Shown piece after piece: positions 50,749 through 59,056 of a DNA stretch of 64,000 nucleotides (position 1 is the first letter of the stretch; every line of letters starts with the position of its first letter). Both the position numbers and the translations under genes were made by a program. Under the pieces are notes generated by a model. It was given only the letters and a program-made list of their open reading frames with translations. It was not told where the DNA came from and did not search any database. The DNA comes from Limimaricola cinnabarinus (lineage in GTDB: Bacteria > Pseudomonadota > Alphaproteobacteria > Rhodobacterales > Rhodobacteraceae), in assembly GCF_002723615.1 (NCBI RefSeq), contig NZ_KZ304954.1, positions 1 to 64,000 on the forward strand. Direction: 5' to 3'.

Positions 50749-52356
50749 ATGGATAAAACCGACACGGTCGGGGACGGAAGGGACAGGGCATTGGCACGCA
50801 AGACGACAGGCACCCCCGGCAGGCCGGCCGGCGCGAAGACGGGCACGAGGACGAATGGCAAGCCGGAGACGCCCGGCACGACGTCGAAAACAGGGCCACA
50901 GACGGGGCCGCAGAAAGGGCCACGGACCGAGCCGAAGACCGGCACGACGCCCGACCTCCCCGAGACCGCCGCCACGCCCCCGAAACCGAACGAACCGGAT
51001 GACAAGGGCCCGGGCGCCGCGGCGCCCGAAGCTGCGTCCGCTCCAAAGACGGATGCCGCCGAAGGCCCGGCCAAGCCGCGCCCGGCAAGTGCTGCGGTCG
51101 ATCTCGGCACGACCGCCCGCCCCGCCGCCGCCCCCGGCACGAGCGGGGTGCCCGCCGTCAAGCGCGCGACGCGAAGCGAGGAGACCGCCGGCGCCGAAAC
51201 CGCACAGGCCAAACCCGCGCAGTCCAGCCCCGGACAGACCAGCCCCGCGCAGGCCAAGCCCGCCCCCTCGGAGGCCGCCGGCTCTAGCAAGCCGCGCGAT
51301 CCCGCCACTGCCACCACAACACCGCCCCAGCCTGCGCCGCGCCGCTCCGGCGGGCTCGGCGCCGGGCTGATCGGCGGGCTGATCGGCGCGGGGCTGGTGC
51401 TCGGCGCGGGCTGGCTCTGGCTCGACCGCAACCCGCGCGCAGACGAGTTCGACACCCGCCTCGCCGCGCTGGAGCGCGACACCGCGCCCTTGGCCGACGA
51501 GATCGAGGGGCTGCGCGGCGAGACCGAAACCCGCCTGTCGGAGATCGACACCCGGCTCGGGGCGGCCGAGACCGGCCTGTCCGACATCGGCGCCCGGCTC
51601 GATGCGAGCGCGGACGACCTCGGCACCCGGCTTGCCGCGCTCGATGCCCGCCTGACCGAGACCGAGGCCAATGCCGGCCCCGACGGCACGCTGGCGCGCG
51701 AGGCCGTGGCCCGCTGGCAGGGAGAGGTCGACGCGCTGCGCGCCGATCTCGAAGCGCAGGCGCGGGAGATCGCCGCCATGGCCGAAGAGGCCGCGCAGCA
51801 GGTCAGCGAAGCCGAACGCACCGCCGAGCAGATCGAGGCCGAGGCCGCCGCCGTCGCCGCCCGCGCCCGCGCCCGCGCCACGCTGGCCGAGATCGAGGCG
51901 GCGCTGGAGACGGGCGAGCCCTATCCCGCCCTGCTCGAAGAGCTGCAGGCCACCGCGCCCGCCGAGATCCCGGCCGCGCTCACCGCGCCCGCATCCGAGG
52001 GCGTGGCCAGCCGCGCCGAGCTGATCGAGGCCTTTCCCGAACCCGCCCGCGCCGCGCTCGCCACCGCGCGGCGCGAGGGGCTCTCGGGCGAGGAGGGCGG
52101 CCGCGTCGCGGGCTTCTTCCGCGATACGCTGCAGCTGCGCTCGACCGCGCCGGGCGCTGGCGCCACCACCGATGCCGTGTTGTCGCGCGCCGAGGCCGCG
52201 CTGCGCGATGGCCGCCTGGCCGAGGCGCTCTCCGAGATCGAGGCGCTTCCCGAACCGGTCCGCGCGGCGATGTCCGACTGGATCGCCCCGGCCCGCACCC
52301 GTGCCGAGGCGCTCGCCGCCGCCGACACCCTGTCGCAATCCCTGACCGAGAACTGA
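50749..52356 (+). CDS. Mitofilin/Mic60-like inner membrane protein
   Basis: The protein is about 535 residues from the ATG at 50749; a TTG at about 50791 (MARKTTGTPG) with a better upstream site is an alternative. A long low-complexity Lys/Thr/Pro/Ala region (about 15-200) precedes one transmembrane helix (about 205-225, LIGGLIGAGLVLGAGWLWL). A heptad coiled coil follows (about 233-380), then the C-terminal mitofilin signature region. Alphaproteobacterial Mic60 shapes intracytoplasmic membranes and lies beside hemY-like and hemD genes. Function here is by family. Confidence 0.88.
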   Translation: MDKTDTVGDGRDRALARKTTGTPGRPAGAKTGTRTNGKPETPGTTSKTGPQTGPQKGPRTEPKTGTTPDLPETAATPPKPNEPDDKGPGAAAPEAASAPKTDAAEGPAKPRPASAAVDLGTTARPAAAPGTSGVPAVKRATRSEETAGAETAQAKPAQSSPGQTSPAQAKPAPSEAAGSSKPRDPATATTTPPQPAPRRSGGLGAGLIGGLIGAGLVLGAGWLWLDRNPRADEFDTRLAALERDTAPLADEIEGLRGETETRLSEIDTRLGAAETGLSDIGARLDASADDLGTRLAALDARLTETEANAGPDGTLAREAVARWQGEVDALRADLEAQAREIAAMAEEAAQQVSEAERTAEQIEAEAAAVAARARARATLAEIEAALETGEPYPALLEELQATAPAEIPAALTAPASEGVASRAELIEAFPEPARAALATARREGLSGEEGGRVAGFFRDTLQLRSTAPGAGATTDAVLSRAEAALRDGRLAEALSEIEALPEPVRAAMSDWIAPARTRAEALAAADTLSQSLTEN

Positions 52357-52366
52357 GGCGCCGCAC

Positions 52367-53932
52367 ATGCTCCTGTCCCTGATCAAGATCCTGGCCTTCG
52401 TCGCTGTCGTCGCCGGCCTCACATGGGGTGCCGCGCGGCTCACCGACGTGACCGGCGGGGCCGAGATCGCCATGGCAGGCTACGAGGTCACCCTCGGGCC
52501 GCTCCAGCTCGTGCTGGCCATCGCCCTGCTCGCGCTGCTCGGCTGGCTGCTGTTCAAGGCGCTGGGCCTGCTGCTGGCCCTGGTGCATTTCATCAATGGC
52601 GACGACACCGCCGTCAGCCGCTGGTTCTCGCGCTCGCGCGAGCGCAAGGGCTACAAGGCGCTGGGCGACGGCATGATCGCGCTCGCCGCCGGCGAAGGCG
52701 AGACGGCGATGGCCAAGGGCCGCCGCGCCGAGCGCTACCTGCGCCGCCCCGACATCACCTCGATCCTCGTGGCGCAGGGCGCGGAGCTGACCGGCGACCG
52801 CAAGACCGCCGAGGGCGCCTATCGCGACCTGGTGAAGATCGACCGCACCCGCTTTGTCGGCATTCGCGGGCTGATGCGCCACCGTCTCGCCGAGGGCGAC
52901 ACCGACACGGCGATGAAGCTCGCGCAGAAGGCCTTCGAGATCAAGCCGCGCCATGTCGAGACGCAGGACACGCTCCTGCGGCTGCAGGCCGAGGCGCATG
53001 ACTGGTCCGGCGCGCGCGCCACGCTCGACGCCAAGCGCCGCTCGGGCAGCCTGCCGCGCAATGTCGTCAAGCGGCGCGACGCGGTGCTGGCGCTGTCGGA
53101 GGCGCGCGACATCTTCGACGAGACCGCCAGCATCGAAGCGCGCGAGAAGGCGATCGAGGCCAACCGGCTCTCGCCCGGCCTGATCCCCGCCGCCGTGATG
53201 GCCGCGCGCAGCTACCTCGCCGTCGGCAACACGCGCTACGCCACGCGGGTGATCCGCAAGGCCTGGGAGATGGAGCCGCATCCCGACCTCGCGCAGGTCT
53301 TTGCCGAGATCGCCCCCGAGGAAGACCCCAAGGCCCGCCTCGGCCGCTTCGCGCCGCTGCTCAAGGCGCGGCCCGAACATGCGGAGACGCGCATGCTCGA
53401 AGCCGAGCTGCTGATCGCGGCCGAGCAGTTCAACGAGGCGCGCCGCGCGCTGGGCGATCTCGTCGAAACCGACCCGACCGCGCGGGTGCTGACGCTGATG
53501 GCGGCGATCGAACGCGGCCGCGGCGCCGATGACGCGGTGGTGCGCGGCTGGCTGGCGCGGGCGCTGACCGCGCCGCGCGGGCCGCAATGGGTCTGCGAGA
53601 ACTGCCACAACGTGCATCCGCACTGGGAGCCGGTCTGCTCGAACTGCCACGCCTTCGACACGCTGGCCTGGACCCGCCCGGCCGAAAGCGGCACCACCCT
53701 GCCGCGCGGCACGGAGATGCTGCCGCTGATCGTCGGCGGTGGCGCGGGCGCTGCCGCGGCGGTGCCTGCGGTGCGCGAGGGCGCGGCCACGGCCTCGCCG
53801 CTGCCCGCGGACGAAACCGCCTCCCCCGCCCCGCGGGCCGAGGCGGTGAGTGAGGCCGAGATCGTCGAGCCCAAGGAGACGATCGCGCCCGAGCGGAGCG
53901 AGGCGGACGCCGTCACGCAGGGGCGAAAATAG
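52367..53932 (+). CDS. HemY-like TPR membrane protein with a zinc ribbon
   Basis: The 521-residue protein has two N-terminal membrane helices (about 1-20 and 46-72), typical of the HemY_N domain, followed by TPR-like repeats to about 400. A four-Cys site, C410-x2-C413 and C424-x2-C427, resembles the rubredoxin-like metal site of LapB/YciM. A Pro/Ala/Glu-rich tail follows. The membrane-TPR-zinc arrangement parallels LapB, which controls LPS synthesis. Despite its name HemY of this type is not protoporphyrinogen oxidase. It starts 10 nt after the mitofilin stop. Confidence 0.9.
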   Translation: MLLSLIKILAFVAVVAGLTWGAARLTDVTGGAEIAMAGYEVTLGPLQLVLAIALLALLGWLLFKALGLLLALVHFINGDDTAVSRWFSRSRERKGYKALGDGMIALAAGEGETAMAKGRRAERYLRRPDITSILVAQGAELTGDRKTAEGAYRDLVKIDRTRFVGIRGLMRHRLAEGDTDTAMKLAQKAFEIKPRHVETQDTLLRLQAEAHDWSGARATLDAKRRSGSLPRNVVKRRDAVLALSEARDIFDETASIEAREKAIEANRLSPGLIPAAVMAARSYLAVGNTRYATRVIRKAWEMEPHPDLAQVFAEIAPEEDPKARLGRFAPLLKARPEHAETRMLEAELLIAAEQFNEARRALGDLVETDPTARVLTLMAAIERGRGADDAVVRGWLARALTAPRGPQWVCENCHNVHPHWEPVCSNCHAFDTLAWTRPAESGTTLPRGTEMLPLIVGGGAGAAAAVPAVREGAATASPLPADETASPAPRAEAVSEAEIVEPKETIAPERSEADAVTQGRK

Positions 53933-53974
53933 CCCTTTTCCCTCCGGCGTCCGGGTGCTAAGAGGCGCCCGGGC

Positions 53975-54050
53975 GCCGCTGTAGCTCAGCTGGTAGAGCA
54001 CGTCATTCGTAATGATGGGGTCGGGGGTTCGAGTCCCTTCAGCGGCACCA
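53975..54050 (+). tRNA. tRNA-Thr (anticodon CGU)
   Basis: The 76-nt cloverleaf has an acceptor stem GCCGCTG/CAGCGGC, D-loop AGCTGGTAGA, and anticodon arm CGTCA-TTCGTAA-TGATG with anticodon CGT reading ACG. The T arm contains GGTTCGAGTCC, and a genome-encoded CCA end is present. It is a t6A-type ANN tRNA and so a substrate of the TsaD/TsaE pathway seen in this window. A terminator follows 21 nt later. Confidence 0.98.
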
Positions 54051-54065
54051 CCGCCCAAGCGGACG

Positions 54066-54100
54066 AAAAAAGGGCGCACCCCTCGGGGCGCGCCCTTTTT
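54066..54100. terminator. Bidirectional terminator between tRNA-Thr and regA
   Basis: AAAAAAGGGCGC (54066-54077) with GCGCCCTTTTT (54090-54100) forms a hairpin with A-run and U-run on either side. It can end the tRNA transcript on the plus strand and the senC-regA transcript on the minus strand. Confidence 0.9.
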
Positions 54101-54118
54101 CGTTTCAGCGAAGTGCCC

Positions 54119-54670
54119 CTAGCGCGGGCTGCGCTTGGCGAGGATGCGCTGCAGCGTGCGGCGGTGCATGCCCAACCGCCGCGCCGTTTCGCTCACATTG
54201 CGGTCGCACAGCTCGTAGACCCGCTGGATATGCTCCCAGCGCACCCGGTCGGCGCTCATCGGGTTTTCGGGCGGCGGCGGCAGCGCGTCGCCGCGCGCCA
54301 GAAGCGCATTGGTGACCTCGGTCGCGTCGGCGGGCTTGGAGAGGTAGTCGGTCGCGCCGATCTTCACCGCCGCGACGGCGGTGGCGATGGCGCCGTAGCC
54401 GGTCAGCACCACGATCCGCGCCTCGGGGCGGCTTTCGCGCAAGACCTCGACCACGTCGAGCCCGTTGCCGTCCTCGAGCCTGAGATCGACCACCGCATAG
54501 GCGGGCGGGCTCTGCGTGGCGACACGCCGCCCCTCCTCGACCGTGCCGGCGAGGGTGACCGCGAAGCCGCGCTTTTCCATCGCCTTGCCGAGACGCTTGA
54601 GAAAGGCCTCGTCGTCATCGACGAGCAGCAGGCTCGGATCGGGGCCGAGGTCGATCGCCTCTGCGTTCAT
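54119..54670 (-). CDS. regA: Redox response regulator RegA/PrrA/ActR
   Basis: The 183-residue protein has a receiver domain with acidic pocket D18-D20, phospho-acceptor D62 and K112. The diagnostic tetraproline hinge (PPPP, 131-134) links it to a Fis-type helix-turn-helix (NVSETARRLGMHRRTLQRIL). RegA controls photosynthesis, carbon and nitrogen fixation and respiration genes in response to redox state in Rhodobacter. It is 52 nt downstream of senC, as in known Rhodobacter clusters. hvrA does not follow; the tRNA terminator does. Confidence 0.97.
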   Translation of the reverse strand: MNAEAIDLGPDPSLLLVDDDEAFLKRLGKAMEKRGFAVTLAGTVEEGRRVATQSPPAYAVVDLRLEDGNGLDVVEVLRESRPEARIVVLTGYGAIATAVAAVKIGATDYLSKPADATEVTNALLARGDALPPPPENPMSADRVRWEHIQRVYELCDRNVSETARRLGMHRRTLQRILAKRSPR

Positions 54671-54722
54671 GTCGGGATCTCCTCTTGCGCGTGCGGGAAA
54701 CCTAGCGTCGCCCCCGGCGGGG

Positions 54723-55349
54723 TCAATCCACCGCCTCGACCAGGCAGGCGGTGCGGCGCGCCACTTCCTCGGGGCTGTCGTCGCGCTTGAAGAACTCCAC
54801 CGTGCCCTCCTCGGGCAGCACCAGATAGGTCATCGTCTGGTGGTTCATCAGGTAGTAATCGGGGTCGTCATCGGCGCGGGCGTAATAGGTCGAATAGGCC
54901 TTGGCCGCGGCCTCGATCTGCGCCTCGCTGCCCGACAGCCCGACCATCTCGGGGTGCATGTTGGCGGCGTAATCCCCCATCACCTCGGGCGTGTCGCGCG
55001 TGGGGTCCACGGTGATGAAGACCGGCTGCGCCGCGATGCCGTGATCCTCGGCAAGGATGTCGACGGCCGCCGCGTTGCGGGCATTGTCGACCGGGCAGAC
55101 ATCCGGGCAGGAGGTATAGCCGAAATAGACGAGGCTCGGCTCGGTGATGACATCGGCATCGGTGACGGTGCGGCCCGCCCCGTCGAGCAGGGTGAAGGGC
55201 CCGCCGAGCTGGTCGAAGCCGCCGGCGACATTGCCGGTGCGGCAGGCGGCGAGACGGTCCGACGGGGCGAGGATCGTGGTGGCGACCAGGGCGCCGCCGA
55301 CGATGGCGGCGACAGCGGCGGCGGCGGCGATGGCTACGGGGCGTTGCAT
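54723..55349 (-). CDS. senC: SCO1/SenC/PrrC copper-binding thioredoxin-like protein
   Basis: The 208-residue protein has one N-terminal membrane helix (about 5-25) and a periplasmic Sco domain. The copper site is C81-x3-C85 in YTSCPDVCP and H170 in YLMNHQTM. It delivers copper to the CuA/CuB centre of cytochrome c oxidase and influences RegB signalling in Rhodobacter. GGAG lies 6 nt before the ATG. The gene shares a divergent promoter region with regB. Confidence 0.95.
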   Translation of the reverse strand: MQRPVAIAAAAAVAAIVGGALVATTILAPSDRLAACRTGNVAGGFDQLGGPFTLLDGAGRTVTDADVITEPSLVYFGYTSCPDVCPVDNARNAAAVDILAEDHGIAAQPVFITVDPTRDTPEVMGDYAANMHPEMVGLSGSEAQIEAAAKAYSTYYARADDDPDYYLMNHQTMTYLVLPEEGTVEFFKRDDSPEEVARRTACLVEAVD

Positions 55350-55376
55350 GCGAACTCCTGTGAGACGGGGCGCCGC

Positions 55377-55407
55377 ATTGATGGCGGTGCGCGGCGCACC
55401 TATCAAT
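55377..55407. promoter_or_regulatory. Symmetric divergent promoter/operator of regB and senC-regA
   Basis: TTGATG (55378-55383) and TATCAA (55401-55406) are 17 bp apart and read as -35/-10 for regB. The complement, TTGATA-17-CATCAA, reads the same way for senC. The spacer holds a perfect GGTGCGC-G-GCGCACC palindrome (55386-55400). One protein bound there would cover both promoters. Confidence 0.65.
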
Positions 55408-55440
55408 GGTCGTCATTGACGCACAAGCCGGAGCCGCGCC

Positions 55441-56841
55441 TTGCCCCTTCCCGATACCGAGCTGGCGATGCTGCGCGACCTGGGCCGGCGCAACAGGGTG
55501 CGGCTCAAGACCCAGATCCTGCTGCGCTGGATCGCGCTTGCGGGGCAGACCGCGGCGGCGCTGGTGGCAGCGCTGGTCTACGGGCTGGTGTTTCCCATCG
55601 GGCCGGTGGCGATCACCATCGGCGCGGCGGGCATCCTCAACCTGCTCGCCGGCTTTCTGCTGCCCGCGACGCGACGGCTGAGCGAGGGCGAATCGACCGC
55701 GATGCTGGTCTTCGACATCGCCCAGCTCTCGGTGCTGTTGTGGCTCACCGGCGGGCTCGACAACCCCTTCGCGCTCCTGATGCTGGCCCCGGTGACGATC
55801 TCGGCCACGATGCTGCGCCTGCCGGGCGTGCTGCTGATCAGCGGGCTGGCGCTCGCTTCGGTGACGGCGCTGTGGCTGTGGAACCGGCCGGTGCTGTCGC
55901 CGCAGATGGTGGCGCTGACCCTGCCCGAGCTTCTGCGCTTCGGCTTCTGGCTGGCGCTGGCGATCGGCATCACCTTCATCGCGCTCTACGTGCGGCGGGT
56001 GACGCTCGAGATGCAGGCGATGGGCGATGCGCTGGCCGCGACGCAGCTGGCGCTGGCGCGCGAGCAGAAGCTGACCGATCTGGGCGGCGTCGTCGCCGCC
56101 GCCGCGCATGAGATGGGCACGCCGCTGGCGACCATCACCCTGACCGCCTCGGAGCTGGTCGACGATCTGTCGGACAACCCCGAGCTTGCCGAGGACGCGG
56201 CGCTGATCCGCACGCAGGCGATGCGCTGCCGCGACATCCTGCGCTCCATGGGCCGGGCGGGCAAGGAGGACACGCATCTGCGCCAGGCCCCGCTCGAGGC
56301 GGTGGTGCGCGAGGCGGCCGAGCCGCATCTGGCGCGCGGGCGCGAGGTGGTCTTCGCGGTGGGGGCCGAGGCCGGCAACGGGGCGGGCGAGGAGCTGGAG
56401 GCGCAGCCGCTGATCCATCGCCGTCCCGAGATCGTGCACGGGCTGCGCAACCTGATCCAGAACGCCGTCGATTTCGCCGAAGGCCGGGTCGAGATCGACC
56501 TGTCCTGGACCGAGAGCAGCATCATGGTGAAGATCGAGGATGATGGGCCGGGCTTTCCGCCGGGGCTGATCGGCCGGATCGGCGATCCCTTCATGCGCTC
56601 GCGCCGCAGGCCGGGCTATGAGGGGATGGGGCTGGGGCTGTTCATCGCCAAGACGCTGCTGGAGCGTTCGGGCGCGCGTCTGAGCTTTGCCAATGGCGGC
56701 GAGAGGCTGCGCGCCAGCGGCGCCGCCGCGGGCGGGGCCATCGTCATGGTGGCCTGGCCGCGCCAGACGCTCGAAGCCGCCGCCACCGTCCGGCCCGCCA
56801 ATCCACATTTCCTGCCCTGGGACGGCGCGCCCCGTAGTTAA
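55441..56841 (+). CDS. regB: Redox sensor histidine kinase RegB/PrrB/ActS
   Basis: The 466-residue protein has six membrane helices (about 25-185). The fully conserved quinone-sensing heptapeptide GGLDNPF lies at 104-110. The dimerisation/phospho-acceptor H223 lies in AAAHEMGTPL, and the redox-active Cys263 in RCRDILRSMG. The ATPase domain has N (NLIQNAVDFA), G1 DDGPGFP and G2 GMGLGLFIAKTLL. A TTG start at 55441 has GGAG 7 nt upstream; the next start, ATG at 55468, lacks one. It phosphorylates RegA under low oxygen. Confidence 0.97.
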   Translation: MPLPDTELAMLRDLGRRNRVRLKTQILLRWIALAGQTAAALVAALVYGLVFPIGPVAITIGAAGILNLLAGFLLPATRRLSEGESTAMLVFDIAQLSVLLWLTGGLDNPFALLMLAPVTISATMLRLPGVLLISGLALASVTALWLWNRPVLSPQMVALTLPELLRFGFWLALAIGITFIALYVRRVTLEMQAMGDALAATQLALAREQKLTDLGGVVAAAAHEMGTPLATITLTASELVDDLSDNPELAEDAALIRTQAMRCRDILRSMGRAGKEDTHLRQAPLEAVVREAAEPHLARGREVVFAVGAEAGNGAGEELEAQPLIHRRPEIVHGLRNLIQNAVDFAEGRVEIDLSWTESSIMVKIEDDGPGFPPGLIGRIGDPFMRSRRRPGYEGMGLGLFIAKTLLERSGARLSFANGGERLRASGAAAGGAIVMVAWPRQTLEAAATVRPANPHFLPWDGAPRS

Positions 56842-56899
56842 CCTCTGGTTAAGACTTCCTGACCAGTCTGGCACACACCCGCCACAGTTGCGTGCCCCC

Positions 56900-58540
56900 A
56901 TGTTTTTTACACCGCCTGCCTCGTTGCTGATCGTGATCTTCGTGTCGACCCTTTCGGCGGCCGCGATCGTCTCCCTGATGACCTGGTGGCGCGACCCGAA
57001 CCGACGCGACAGGGGGGCGGGCGAGGCCGGGCAGAGCATCTTTCTCTTCGATGGCGATTGCCTGATCGACGCCAGCCCTCCGGCGCGGCGGCTGCTCGAC
57101 CGGCTCGACGGCATCGGCACGGAACGCGCCCGGCTCTGCGCCCTGCTCGAACACCGGTTTCCGGGGCTCGGCGCGCGGCTCGACGCGGTCGAGGGAGACG
57201 GCAATTTTCGCAGCGAAGCGCGCGGCGGGCTCGGGCGGATCGAGGTCGAGCATTGGAGCGGGCTGCTGCGGCTGACCCTCGATTCCAACCAGGAGGCCGC
57301 CGCCGTCATCGACGCGATCGCCTTCGCGGCGCTGCAAGACGAGCTCGAGACCTTGCGCTGCATCGGCGAAGACGCGCCGCAGCTGATCTGGAAGCTCGAC
57401 GAGAGCGGCCGGCTGAGCTGGGCCAACAGGGCCTACATGGCGCTGGCCGAACGCATGACCCGCCCGCCCGGTGGCCGCTCCGACAGCCGGTCCGACGGCC
57501 CGCCGCGGGAGTCGGTCGGCTGGTCGCCCGAAGAGCTGTTCCAGGAGTTCGATTTCACCCCCGCCGGCCCGGATGCGGAAAGCTGCCGGGTCAATCTCGT
57601 CCTGCCCGGCGAGACCCGCCGCCGCTGGTACGAGATCACCCGGCTGCGGCGCGGCACCGAGCGGGTGCATTTCGCGCTGGAGATCACCGAGATCGTCGAG
57701 GCCGAGCAGGCCCGGCGCAAATTCGTGCAGACCCTGACCAAGACCTTCGCGCAGCTCGCCATCGGCCTTGCCATCTTCGATCGCGAGCGCAAGCTCGTCA
57801 TGTTCAACCCCGCCTTCCACGACCTCACCGGCCTGCCGATCGCCTTTCTCAGCTCGCGCCCGCAGGTGCAGACCGTGCTCGACCGGCTGCGCGACGGCAA
57901 CATGCTGCCCGAGCCCAAGGATTACGCCAGCTGGCGCGAGCAGGTCGCGGCGCTGGAGGCGGAGGCCGCGCGCGGCACCTATTGCGAGACCTGGTCGCTG
58001 CCCAGCGGCCAGACCTACCGCGTCACCGGGCGGCCGCATCCCGACGGGGCGGTGGCCTTCCTGTTCGAGGACATCACCGCCGAGATCTCGCTCACCCGGC
58101 ATTTCCGCGCCCAGATCGACACCGGCCGCGCCGTGCTCGACACGCTGCCGGAGGCGATCGCCGTGTTCTCTGCGGGCGGGACGCGGCTTTTGCACAACAG
58201 CGCCTATGACGCGCTCTGGGGCGAGACCGGCTCCGACCTTGCCGAGACGGGGCTGACGGATGAGATCCGGCGCTGGCAGGGGATGCTCGCCCCGACCCCG
58301 GTGCTGGGCGAGCTGCGCGATTTCGTGGCCGCCTTCGGAGAGCGGGCCGAATGGAGCGACCAGCTGCGGCTGATCGACGGGCGCGGCCTGACCTGCCGCT
58401 TCACGCCGCTGCCCGGCGGCGCGACGCTGACCAGCTTTTCGCCCGAAATGCCAGACCGGCCCCGCATTGCCCTGCGCACCACCACGCTCGAGGAAGCCGG
58501 GCGCGAGAGCGAAGGGATGATCCGCCTGCAACGCGGCTGA
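56900..58540 (+). CDS. PAS-like membrane protein without a recognisable output domain
   Basis: The 546-residue protein has one N-terminal membrane helix (about 7-28, LLIVIFVSTLSAAAIVSLM). Two or three PAS-like modules follow (LIWKLDESGRLSWANRAYMAL, LAIGLAIFDRERKLVMFNPAFHDLTGLP, DTLPEAIAVFSAGGTRLLHNSAYDALWG, read in parts). The end (about 510-546) lacks kinase, GGDEF, EAL or helix-turn-helix motifs. It lies 58 bp after regB on the same strand and 48 bp before tsaE. It might sense a ligand and regulate RegB or another partner by contact. It could also be a degenerate kinase; the function is not known. Confidence 0.82.
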   Translation: MFFTPPASLLIVIFVSTLSAAAIVSLMTWWRDPNRRDRGAGEAGQSIFLFDGDCLIDASPPARRLLDRLDGIGTERARLCALLEHRFPGLGARLDAVEGDGNFRSEARGGLGRIEVEHWSGLLRLTLDSNQEAAAVIDAIAFAALQDELETLRCIGEDAPQLIWKLDESGRLSWANRAYMALAERMTRPPGGRSDSRSDGPPRESVGWSPEELFQEFDFTPAGPDAESCRVNLVLPGETRRRWYEITRLRRGTERVHFALEITEIVEAEQARRKFVQTLTKTFAQLAIGLAIFDRERKLVMFNPAFHDLTGLPIAFLSSRPQVQTVLDRLRDGNMLPEPKDYASWREQVAALEAEAARGTYCETWSLPSGQTYRVTGRPHPDGAVAFLFEDITAEISLTRHFRAQIDTGRAVLDTLPEAIAVFSAGGTRLLHNSAYDALWGETGSDLAETGLTDEIRRWQGMLAPTPVLGELRDFVAAFGERAEWSDQLRLIDGRGLTCRFTPLPGGATLTSFSPEMPDRPRIALRTTTLEEAGRESEGMIRLQRG

Positions 58541-58588
58541 CCGGGCGTTTCGGCTTGCAGCAGGCCGCCCAGCGCCTAGTTTGCGGCC

Positions 58589-59056
58589 ATGAGCCTGATC
58601 GCCGGACCCATAGCGCTTCGCGACGAATCGCACAGCCTCGCGCTGGCGCGCGCCCTCGCGCCGCATCTGCGCGCGGGCGACACGCTGCTGCTGTCGGGGC
58701 AGATCGGGGCGGGCAAGAGCTTTTTCGCCCGCGCGCTGATCCGCGCCCGCACCGGCAACCCCGACGAAGAGGTCCCCTCGCCCACCTTCACGCTGGTGCA
58801 AAGCTACGAGGCCCCGGGCGCGGAGATCTGGCATTGCGATCTCTACCGTCTGGGCGATCCCTTCGAGCTGGTCGAGCTGGGGCTCGAAGAGGCGCTGGGC
58901 CGGGCGATCTGCCTGATCGAATGGCCCGACCGGATGGGCGACATGGCCCCGCCCGAGGCGCTTTCGCTCGGCTTCGAGGCTCGGCCCGACACGCATATGC
59001 TCACCATGACAGGCAACGCGGCATGGCGCGCGCGGCTGGAGCCGGTGCTTGGCTGA
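58589..59056 (+). CDS. tsaE: tRNA threonylcarbamoyladenosine biosynthesis ATPase TsaE
   Basis: The 155-residue protein has Walker A SGQIGAGKSFFARAL (36-50), the VPSPTFTLVQSY switch and HCDLYRLGDPFELVELGLEE with the catalytic Asp. TsaE is the ATPase that resets the TsaB-TsaD complex after t6A transfer. TsaD is encoded 9 kb upstream. It overlaps the kinase gene downstream by 8 bp. Confidence 0.96.
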   Translation: MSLIAGPIALRDESHSLALARALAPHLRAGDTLLLSGQIGAGKSFFARALIRARTGNPDEEVPSPTFTLVQSYEAPGAEIWHCDLYRLGDPFELVELGLEEALGRAICLIEWPDRMGDMAPPEALSLGFEARPDTHMLTMTGNAAWRARLEPVLG

